Positions 11,897-23,800 of a stretch of 64,000 bases of DNA are shown piece after piece. Numbering within the stretch: the stretch's first letter is position 1; each line of letters begins with the position of its first letter. The stretch is from contig NC_088342.1 of the NCBI RefSeq assembly GCF_036884655.1, positions 38,537,001 through 38,601,000 of the forward strand. The letters are read 5' to 3'. Below the pieces are notes generated by a model. It was not told the origin of the DNA and did no database searches. It worked only from the letters and a program-made list of their open reading frames with translations. The position numbers and the translations under genes were made by a program. This DNA is from Musa acuminata AAA Group (lineage: Eukaryota; Streptophyta; Magnoliopsida; Zingiberales; Musaceae).

Positions 11897-14800
11897 CTTC
11901 TTAACATCAACAACCATGCTAGCAACGCTTAGTGGATCAATTATCATGTCAGCAAATCATCACAAACGATTAGCATGCACTGATGAAAATATTACTGCCA
12001 AGAAAACCTTAATTGCTTTACAGTCTGCCTTTAGGTATCTCTTGGCTGAAAACTTTAGATTTGGTCCTTTTTCTAGCATAGTTTGTAGCAGCTTGATGTC
12101 ACTATGGTAGAGAATCTTATTACCAGGGCTTCGCAAGACACCAGTTGATGCTTCACACACAATGCATGTTTTGTTTTATGTCCTGCAATTCCTTGAACTT
12201 ATTTGATCTCTTAAGAAGTTATTTCTTGTCACATAAGAGTTCCTTTTTGTTTGTTGGGCATGGGAGAAAGGAGAGGAGTAAGGTCAGAAAGGACGATCAT
12301 TGTTACAATTGGCATGAAAAGAATGGTGGATTGAACAATCATTTTCATTTTTGGAAACATGAAGATATGATGCGTCTTTGTTTCTTTTGCTTATAGGAAA
12401 CATTGTGATGTGCATTGGTCTCATTGCTGCCATTGGGTGATGCCATATGAATTGTTGTGGATATACAATAAGTCAATCAACACCCATCACACAATCAGTC
12501 AATCAACACTCACCACACAAGCGCCACATAAGGCCCATGGAAGGAAAAAGCCTAGACGGCCTGCCACCCACTTGTCCGAATGGACAGGAGTCCAAGGGAC
12601 AACTCGAAATGGTTACAAACCACCTCTCAAATGGAATATTCTTCATGGGTCCATGAGTAGCTCGGGCAGTTACAAATTGCCTCTCCTATAAAATATTCAT
12701 GGGAATATTTTATCTCTCCAATGTCAAGTATAAAAACACACCCTCAACTCCAAGTAGAGGGGCGTTGAAATCAAGAACATAGATCCACAAAAAATGACCT
12801 CAGAACTAACTTGAGTGTCGGAGGGACTAGCTCGAGAAGCCTCTCCTAACTTCGATCTTTGTGCAAGATTGAACAATCCTACACATAAGAATTAGGGCCA
12901 CGATGGGTTGACAAATACGTCAACGATATTTTTCCCAAATATTTTGGCATTAGAGGAAGGGCCCGATATCATAGGAGAGTCTGTGAGTCGACCCTGTCAA
13001 TGAACGCTCGGGTGAGGAGGCTCCACCCCCAACTCACAGCACTTTTGTTCAAACAGGGCAGCAACCACTCCTTCGCTACGTGGATGCATCCACGTTGGGG
13101 TCCCCCACCCGACGAGTTGCCAACATCCTATGGGCATTTGAGGCCCACCGAACCACCGGTCAAGGGAGCGCCTTGCTCCCTGACGATGGAATTCAGTAGA
13201 CCGCCCCACCACTGGCCTACTCCACTCGAAACCGAGACCCACTCAACCGATTTAATAGACAACTCTTTGAGGATCCAACAATAGCAAATGGACTAGCGTT
13301 TGGAAGAGATACGTTGGTCACCATTTATCCAGGAGTGAGGGGCAAGTCTACCCCACCTCGTGTCGTTCACCATTTATCTAGGACATCTAGGAGGAGCCGA
13401 TCCCAACAAACTTTCACCTCCCATTTGACGATGTTACTGGCCTAGTGGAGCACGTCGTTGCCTCCTGGGCACAAATGTCACTATATGACACTTCGAATGC
13501 CCTAATGAGCTGTAACTTCTCGACCACCTTAAGAGACCTGGCAAGAAAGTGGTACGCTCGTCTAAAATTGCTCTCCATTAGCTGCTTTGCTCAACTTACA
13601 AAAGAGTTCGAGCTCCACTTCCTCGGGAATGTGTGCTCGAGGCCATCGACAACGATGCTTCTCGAGCTCAGACAAGGCAAGGAGGAGACACTCTCGGACT
13701 TTTCGTCACCCAATTCACCAACAAGATTCGAGGTGTGGATAATACTCACCCATTGCTCATGATCCAGTCCTTTATAATGGGACTGAGGCCTTCTCACCTC
13801 TTTTGGTCATTGGTGGAGAGGACAACGGTGACAATCCCCAAGGTACTTCAAAGGGCTAATCAATATATTCTCATCGATGCAATGGTCTCGGGTAAGCGTG
13901 GAGAGCCTCACAAGAGACCTAGGCAGAAGCGACCATAATCTGCCCTCGTCTTGAGGTCACCACAACGGAGAAGTGAACAACCCGACCTGCCTCGCCCGAG
14001 GTCCAAACTGACCCTTGTGAGCTTGACCAGAACTGAATTTTTTTTACATTTAAAAGAACAGGGCCTACTGAAAAACCCTCGACCGATGAGGACTCTACTG
14101 GAGAAAAGAGACAGATCCAAATACTATCGTATCTACTTGCATTATGGCCATGGCACGAAGGACTATCATGATTTAAAAGAACAAATTGAATATCTCATTT
14201 GTCAAGGGCACCTTGGGTGGTTCGTCCGAAGACATCAGGAGCCATCACCTTGGTCTCATAGGCCAATTGAAAGACAGATCGATGTCACCATCGGTGAACC
14301 AACCTCGGGAGGAGATAGCACCTCGAGTTGCAAAGCTTATGCCTGAGCCACAATTGGGAAGCACCCCAGGACTAGGACAACCAAGAAATAACTTTTAGAG
14401 AGGGAAAGAAAAAGTGCCTCGACTCGAACCACGACGATGCCTTAGTGGTCTCCATGAGAATGGTCAATGCTTGGGTAAAAAGGTTCGTGATTGATACAAG
14501 TAGCTCTGTTGACATCCTCTACTTCGACACCTTTCAAAACTTAGGTTCTCGACTAATAACCTCACCTCTATGGCTTCTTCATTGACGGGATTCACGAGTG
14601 ACTCAATCTCCCCTCCCGAGACCATGAGCCTACATATCACGTTTAGAGACGAACTATGCTCCAAAACAATTATGACCAAGTTCATGGTCGTCAACATCCC
14701 CTTAACATACAACGCCATCATAGGCCGACCTACGTTGAACAGGATACCGGTAGTGGTGTCGACCTATCACATGATTATGAAGTTCCCGACCAACACCAAC

Positions 14801-17800
14801 ATTGGAAAACTGAGGAGCAACCCGAGGGAGTCACATTGGTGCCACCTCACAATGATCTCCTTACCAAAGAAGGTCCGACCTGAGGTACCACCTACAGACC
14901 CCCGAGATTTCGCCAAATCTTATCTACACACGAAAACGATGGAGCCGTTGATTAAAACACCCCTGGACAAGGCCTATCCGGATCTGGTCGTCAAGGACGA
15001 GGCAAGGTTACCCAACGAGAAGCGAGGACAACTTATCAGCTTCCTTAGAGAGAACATCGAGGTGTTTGCGTGGTCGCCAAGAGATATGTCAAGAATTGAT
15101 GCGAGTGTGGCCCAACATCGCCTGAACATCTCCTTAGAGGCATGACCAATCAAACAAAAGCCTCACAAGTTTGCTCCCGACTACCAACAAGCAATTAGCA
15201 ACAAAGTAGACAAGTTGTTAGGAGCGGGGTTTATTATCAAGGTGCAGTACCTGTAGTGGCTCGCCAATGTTGTACTTATCAAGAAGTCAAATAGAAACCG
15301 GAGAATGTGTGTTGACTATATTGATCTTAACAAGGCGTGTCCAAAGGATAGCTATCCACTCCCTCGGGTTGATCAATTGATCGACGCCACCTTAGGTCAT
15401 GAGCTCCTCATATTTATGAATGCATTCTTGGGGCATAACCAAATATGGATGGCACTAGAAGATTGGGAACACATCCTTCATCATCGACCAAAGCACTACT
15501 GCTACCGGGTCATGCCATTTGGATTGAAAAACATAGGGGCAACATATTAAAGGATGGTGAATAAAATGTTCAAGCACCAGATCGAAAGGAATGTTGATAA
15601 TTAAGAGCAAAAAGACTGACTCATATTTGGCAGACTTGGCTGAGAGATTCTAAATCTTAAAGAGGTGCAACATGCGCCTTAATCTGACTAAGTGCACTTT
15701 CGGAGTCAGCTTGGGAAAATTCCTTGGGTTCATCGTGTACTAGAAGGGGATAGATGCAAACCTCAAAAAGGTACAAGCAATACTGGAGATGCGTCCACCC
15801 CGTTTGGTCAAAGAAATTCAACAACTAACAGGGCGAATGGTGGCACTCAAATGGTTCCTATCCCAATTTAGTGATAAGTGCCTACCCTTTTTTGATCCCT
15901 TATGGTTTCTTGTGCACCGAGGAATGCTAGGAGGCTTTTGAAAGACTAAAGTACCACTCGCCCAACTACCGCAGCTCTTCTCCACCTCGGGAGAGACCCT
16001 CAGTCTCTACCTTGCTACCAACATCTTAGCAGTTAGCTTCGTGCTAGTTCAAGATAATGCGAGAGTTCAAAAGTCTATTTGCTCTAGTGCTTGCAGTGAG
16101 AAAGCTTCGCCCATACTTTCAAGCACATGTTACATAGGTCATCACCAACCAGCCACTCCGACAGGTTCTGTCTCAGTTTGTCATCTCAAAGCAACTACTA
16201 AAATGGTCCGTAGAGCTGAGCGAGTTCGACATATGGTATGCGCCGAGGATTGCCATAAAAGCATAGTTGGCAAATCTTATCTCGGAGTTGACTCCCCCAC
16301 TCGAAGATGGTAGTAATACCCCCAATGGCATGGACACTATTTGTCAATGGCTCAGCCACTTTGGAGAGGGGCAATGTCGGCCTCCTCTTGAAGAGCCCGA
16401 ACCAACAAGTGTATGAGCAAGTCCTCCGATTCGAGTTCAAAATTTCCAACAACGAAGCTGAGTACGAGGCACTCATCTCGAGGCTCTGACTCGCCCGAGC
16501 ACTCTAAGTCTAAGACCTAACGGTGTTTAATGACTTAGAATTAGTTGTGAGCCAAGTAGAGAGGAGTTACGAAGCCCGAGATGCAATCATGGCAAAGTAC
16601 CTCGCCAAGGTGCAAAGATTAGCTCACAACTTCTCCTGACTCCATGTGTTTTGGGTTCCCCATAAAGAAAATACCTAGGCTGATGCGCTCGTCTGATTGG
16701 CATCCACCCAGACTCCGGAACAAAGCTGGTCGCTAGTTGAGACGCTATCCACCTAAACCATTTAGAAGCTCGACGTGGCTATGGTCGAGGAGGAACCGAG
16801 CTAGATGAACTAGATCCTACGCTACAAAAAAGATAGGACGCTCCCAATTGACCTCGTAGCAGCCCGAAGGGTCAAGCACCACCAACTATGGTATTGCCTA
16901 ATCAATGATCACCTGTTTTGTAGGTCCTTCAGCCAACTGTTCCTCAGATGCTTAACTCCCCTAGAGGTTGAGACGGTGCTTGCCAAGGTGCATGAGAGTA
17001 TCTGTGGAGTGCACATCGACAAACAGACTCTTACCTTTAAGGTGCTACGGTAGGGGTTCTACTAGCCCACATTAGGTAAAGATGCAGTTTCTTATGCCTA
17101 CAAGTACCATAGGTGCTAAGGGTTTGCTTTGATACCATGTTGACCTGCAGTCCCCTTGAGCCCGATCGATTGTAGGTGGCTATTCGCCTAGTGGGGTATG
17201 GACCTCCACGAGTCCTTCTCATTGGCCTCGAGCCAACGAAGGTTCTTCATCGTGGGAGTAGATCACTTCACGAAGTGGGTAAAAGCCAAGCCACTGGCAT
17301 CAATAATCGAGAAATAAGTCGAAGGATTTGTATGGAAGAATATTATCACCCACTTAGGGACCCTGAAAGCCCTTATCACCGGTAATAGGACTCAATTCAA
17401 CAACCTAAAATTCAAGGAGTTTTGCTAGTCTTACAGGATTCATCTAAGATTCAGCTCGGTGGCTCATCCTTAAACCAACGATTTTGCCGAGGTTACCAAC
17501 CGAGCCATTTTCGAAGGTCTCAAGAAGCAAGCCATCGGATCAAAGGGTCTTTGGATGGACGAGTTGCCGAGAATCTTATGAACCTCTTGGATGACACCTA
17601 AGATCGGGTTAAGAGAATCATTATTTAACTTAGTTTTTGGTACTAAGGCTGTTCTGCCACCCGAGATAGTCTTCTCGACACCTCGTGTCGAAAACTTCGA
17701 TGAGGAAGCCTTTGAGGTAGAACTTCAAGTCGAACTTGACCTAGTCAGCAAGACCCGAGCAACTACACACCTACTGTTAGTTTGGCAAGTCCCATAGTCC

Positions 17801-20800
17801 CACATCGGGAAAATTAGACTTGTTGTCTCGTCTTGGAACTATAAATAAGGGCCTGGGCTTTGAAGTCAGATGTACCACAGACACCACAAGAAGTACAGCA
17901 GGCATCACAAGAAAACCTGCTTATGGTTTGAAGTCTTCTTGTTTAGGAAGCTGAAGGTGTTTTATGGCCTAGGAACATTTCCTAAGGCATTTGTAAGTGT
18001 CCCTCTTTTATAGTAGTAATTTGCTCCTCTTTCTTCCGTGGATGTAGGTCAAAGTCAATTGACCGAACCACGTATATCTGGTGTTCTGGTGTTTTGTTTG
18101 TTCTTGTCGCTTTTATCTTTCCGCTTTATTGTCTTTGTTGTGTTGCCAAAATTATCCTTTGGTAAATTTCCTGGGGCAAGCTCTAACAAACTGGTATCAG
18201 AGCCTGGTTCTGGGATCTTTTGGCAACGATGACAATAACAAAGATTGTTGTCGAAAAATTCGATAGAAATGTCAACTTCGGCATGTGGCAACTCAAGATG
18301 GAGGCCATTCTGGTTCAAGACGGAGTTGATTTGGCACTTCAGGGTGCTGAGAACATTCCAGATGGTACGTCAAAGGAAGATCTTGCGGGTATGGATAAGA
18401 AGGCCCGATCCAGCATCATTCTAAACCTCTCTGACGAGGTTTTACGGGAGGTAGCTACGGAGACTACGGCTATGAGCATGTGGGACAAGCTTAAAGCCTT
18501 GTACATGAAGAGGACAGTGGAGAATCGTCTCTACTTGAAGCAGAGTCTATATATGCTTCGGATGATTGAAGGTACATCTATACTCTCGCATCTTGATAAG
18601 TTTGATTCTTTGGTTATAGATTTGGAGAATATAGATGCAAAAATTAATGATGAGGATAAGGCTTTGTTGCTCTTGTGTTCTCTTCCCCAATCTTTTAAGC
18701 ATTTCCGTGATACTTTGATTTATGGAAAAGAAACAGTTTCGTATCAGGAAATTAAATCTGCACTAAAATCTAAGGAGCAAATAGACAGAGATATCACTGA
18801 GGAAAGTAGAGGAAATCAGGCTGAGGGTCTGGTTGTCAGGGATAAAATGGATAAAAGAGAATTTGACAGTAGTAGATCTAAATCTAGATCTAAATCCAGA
18901 CATAGAAATTTGGAATGCAGATATTGTCATAAAATGGGGCACATTAAATCTGATTGCTTTAAATTGAAAAATAAATTAAAGCAAAAGGAAAAATTTGTTG
19001 AAAAAACTACTGAATTTGCTGAAGTTAGTGTAGCAACTGATGAGATTGTTGGAAATATTTTTTTTGCTATTGATGACAGGACGAGGTCTAAAAATGAATG
19101 GATTTTAGATTCAGGTTGTTCTTATCATATGTGTCCCAATAGGGATTTGTTTTCCACATATAAATCTTGTAATGGTGGAATTGTTTTGATGGGCAATAAT
19201 GCCGCATGTGATGTTGTTGGTAGAGGCACAATCCGAATTAAAATGCATGATGGTATTGTGAGGACGCTCACTAATGTTAGACATGTTCCTGATTTGAAAA
19301 AGAATCTCATCTCTTTAGGCACCCTAGAGGCCGTTGGGTATAAATACACAGCTGAAGGTGGAGTTATGAAAGTTTCTAGAAGTGCCCTTATTGTTATGAA
19401 AGCTTGTAGGTCTGGTAGCTTGTATATTCTGCAGGGAACTACTGTCACAGGTTCAGTTGCAGTTTCGTCATCATCATTGTCTGATTCTGACATCACCAAA
19501 TTATAGCATATGCGTTTGGGTCATATGAGCGAAAAAAGGTTTGAGCATATTGAGCAAAAGAGGTCTACTTTGCGGACAGAGTACTGGGCCACTGGACTTT
19601 TGTGAACACTGCATTTTTGGAAAGCAGAAAAGAGTCAGCTTCAATTCTCCGGCAGTTCACAAAACGAAAGGTACTCTTGACTATATTCATTCAGACCTTT
19701 GGGGTCTAGCTCAAGTTCAGTCTAAGGGTGGTGCCAGGTATATGTTGACTTTCATTGATGATTATTCCAAGAAAGTTTGGGTTTATTTTCTGAAGCATAA
19801 AAATGATGTTTTTCTAACCTTTAAACAATGGAAGGCTTTGATTGAGAAGCAAACATGTAAACAGATTAAGCGGCTTCGAACAGATAATGGCATGGAATTT
19901 TGTGAAGGTGACTTTAATGAATTTTGCAAAAATGAAGGAATCGTTCGGCATCGCACTGTTAGGATGACGCCTCAACAAAATGGTGTGGCCGAACGTATGA
20001 ACAGAACACTCTTGGAGAGAGCGAGGTGTATGATCTCAAATGCAGGGTTGACAAAAGACTTTTGGGCAGAGGCAATTAATATGGCCTGTTACGTTGTCAA
20101 CCGCGCTCCTTCTGCAGCACTTAACTTTAAAACTCCAGAGGAAGTTTGGTCAGGTACTCCTGCTGATTATTCTGATTTAAAAATTTTTGGGTGTCCAGCA
20201 TACATGCATGTAAATGAAGGAAAATTAGAGCCTCGGGCTAAAAAGTGCATTTTCCTTGGGTATGCTTTTGGGGTGAAAGGATACAGATTATGGTGTCCTG
20301 ATCCCAAATCCCCAAAATTTATAATCAGTAGAGATGTTACTTTTGATGAATTATCTATGCTATCTTCTAAAGAGGAATCTACTAGTTGTACAAATGATAG
20401 TGCGCAGAAGCAGGTGGAGCTTGAGATTGGTAGTTCAGATTCTTTTAAGTCGAACTCTTCTACTCAAAGAATGCCAGTAGGTGGTCCCGAGTCTACTGAC
20501 GCAGATGATCCAGAGGAAGAGCAATATTCCATAGCCAAGGATAGACCACGGAGAGATATTCGACCACCACAAAGATATGCAAATTTGGTTGCATATGCTT
20601 TGTCTGTTGCAGAAGAGACGAGTGAAGTTGGTGAGCCTACTTCCTATTCAGATGCAGTTTCTTTTGATAATTCCGCTAAGTGGTTGATTGCTGAGGGAAA
20701 GGTCCTTGTTCAGAAAATTCATACGAAGGACAATCCAACTGATATGTTTACGAAGCCTCTTCCGGTTTACAAGTTCAAGCAGTGCTTGGACTTGGTTGGT

Positions 20801-23800
20801 GTTCATTGTTGGTGATTGCACGTTGGGGCTTTTGTGAAGAAGGTGGAGCAAGTTTTGTTGGGACATGCCAAGGTGGAGATTTGTTAGTTTGGCAAGTCCC
20901 ATAGTCCCACATCGGGAAAATTAGACTTGTTGTCTCGTCTTGGAACTATAAATAAGGGCCTGGGCTTTGAAGTCAGATGTACCACAGACACCACAAGAAG
21001 TACAACAGGCATCACAAGAAAACCTGCTTATGGTTTGAAGTCTTCTTGTTTAGGAAGCTGAAGGTGTTTTATGGCCTAGGAACATTTCCTAAGGCATTTG
21101 TAAGTGTCCCTCTTTTATAGTAGTAATTTGCTCCTCTTTCTTCCGTGGATGTAGGTCAAAGTCAATTGACCGAACCACGTATATCTGGTGTTCTGGTGTT
21201 TTGTTTGTTCTTGTCGCTTTTATCTTTCCGCTTTATTGTCTTTGTTGTGTTGCCAAAATTATCCTTTGGTAAATTTCCTGGGGCTAGCTCTAACACATAC
21301 GAATGTCGAGGTACAAAAAGGTAGTGGCCAAGCTCTACGACCGAAATGTCCGGCTCGGGGGAATTCAGCTAAGAGACCTGGTGCTCTGCAAGGCCGAGAT
21401 AAGTGACCCAACCTGATCCCGAGGGAAGTTGGCGCTTAACTAGGAAGGACTGTATCAAGTCGTCGAAGTCGTTTGAGATGAGACATATCATCTGGTGTTG
21501 TCGAGAACATGGTACATTCCAAACTTGAAGTTTTATCCTTAAGGCCTCCTTCGGGTTCGGCCAAGGCATACTTTAAACTTGCAAAATACATCTTTAACAA
21601 AGGAAAGGTGTAATTTCATTGCTCCAAGAGGTATTAGATCAAACAGATTGTGCCTATACAACCAAAACGAGGCACTAACCTACAAAAAGGTACAAGAAGT
21701 GCTCTACAACCAAAATAAGACATCGATCTACAAAAAAAAGAGAGCCATGAACCTCCTGCATAGGTTAGATAAACCGACTCGATAACTCCAAAAGCAATCG
21801 GGTAACGAATCAAGCATTTGGTTGAGGCGACGAGTCGAGGTTATAGTCGAAAGACATCTTGCTCTCTATCTAGACATGTTGGTCCTCGAGATAGTTGATG
21901 AAGGGGTTCTCCTCAAGCTTCATCTCAGGATACCTCGCCTTAAAGCAAGCCAAGACGATCAGGTACTTGAACTGGTATGAGGCAACCCCTAACCTCTCTA
22001 GCCCCTTTCTAAACTTGATAGACACCTTGTAATCGGTAATCGCCTCTTCTCGATGCCTTAGCACCTTATTCTGCTCGGCCTGTAGCATTTCCCTCAGCTC
22101 CCAAGCTTACTCTCCGTCGCGACAACTTTTTTTTTTCGAGTTTCGAGTCGTGCGCCTTCATCGAGTCCAATTCTCGAATGAGCTGCAACAGCTCATCCTC
22201 CATGACCCAATTCCGAGCCCAGACCTCCTTCAGCTGTTTGCAAAAGTGGCACGCCCTCGCTTGACTTTCTCTAGCTACCATGCCAGCTCGATCCCCCGAG
22301 CCTTCACATTAGCAATAACAGAGGGGTCTGCTCTCGCCTTCTCTAACTTCTCGACCTCCGCTTTTCCCAGGCCTGTTGGTCAATAACAATGCCAGCATCT
22401 CGTACACAATTGAGCAAGGTCGTCACATAATGATGGTGTTGTAAAAGTAAAGACGAGTGGTTAAGCAGTGTAGAAAACTGAGAAAAGCTAACCACGACCC
22501 GGCTTACTAGTACTTTGTTGTGATAGCCATGGTTGAGCAACACGTCTGAGGGGGAGCAGTAGATCTGTTTCGCCACCTCCAGACATAGGGATCCACGGTA
22601 GTACCACTCTAAGGCTTCCCCATCGCCCCACACCTTATGCCCCTCCTACAAGCCCTCCCATCTGGCTGAAGTGGTGCACTCGAGGTTGGGTCGGGTAGAT
22701 TGGCTATTGTCAAAGCCACGAAAGCCTAAGACTTCCCCCTGCACAAGTCGACCATCGGCCTCGTTCTTTCCCCCTGTTATCTCGAGGGGGACCTGACCCG
22801 TGTAAAGATAAATCCACTACGATGGAAATGCAAAGCCAAATGTGATCGAGACACATGAGTCGAGAAAACTTGACCGTGTTAGAAGACCTGCTATGATAGA
22901 GGAACGTAATGCTCACAACCTCCCTTTAGACCTAGCTGCTGTCGAAGTTTCATCTATAAATAGTTCATAGTTAATATTAAACGAATAGCTAATAGATAAG
23001 ATCAGCTAATAGCTAAAATTTTGTAGTTTCCTCAATCAAGGCGAATGGCGCCTGAGTCGCATAAGTCAGAAAAATCAGATATGCATGAAGATAAATCCGC
23101 TACGACGGAAGCACAAGGCCAAATGCGTCGGAGTCATGTAAGTTAGGAAACTCGACCCACGTGAAGATAAATCCGCTACAATGAAGGCACAAAGCCAAAT
23201 ACACCCAATGCATGAATTGGAAAAACCAGATCCCCACCAAGATAGATCTGCTACGACAAAAACACAGAGCCAAATGTGCCCGAAAAGCGTAAATCAAGAA
23301 ATCCGGACCCGCGCCAAGAGAAATCTGCTATAACAAAAACACAAGCCCAACATGCCCAAAACATCTAAATTAAAAAAACCCAACTAGCAAGACGCGATCC
23401 TGAATGCTCCTATGTTAGACAAAATAAACAACACGATTTGAACCCCTCTCGTAAAAGGCCCATATAAGGCCTATGGGAGGAAAAGGCCCAGATGGCTTGC
23501 TGCCCACTTGCCCGCGTGGACAAGAGTCCAAGAAGCAACTCGGGCTAGTTACAAATCATCTTCCCAATGAAATATTCATAGGAACATTTTGTAGGAATCT
23601 AAGGGGCAGCTTGGGACAGTTACAAATTGCCTCCCAATAAAATATTCATGAGAATATTTCATCCCTCTATGGTCAAATATAAAAACACACCCTCAACTCT
23701 AGGCATAGGGGTGTTGAAATCAAAAACATAAATCCACAAAAGTTGACTTTGGGACTAACTTGAGCAAGGGAACAACTCGGGAAGTCTCTCTCGATTTCGT

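Larger units (their letters stand above)
17775..21295 (+). mobile_element. young Ty1/copia (Tork-like) element without reverse transcriptase
   Basis: Two 414-bp LTRs (17775-18188 and 20882-21295) differ at only two positions. The primer site CTGGTATCAGAGC follows the 5' LTR and the purine tract AAGGTGGAGATT precedes the 3' LTR. Flanks cctac and catac are a target duplication with one change. Gag, protease and integrase are present. The RT and most of RNase H are deleted, so it could move only with help from a full relative. It sits inside the integrase of the surrounding gypsy element, in the same orientation. Confidence 0.93.
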
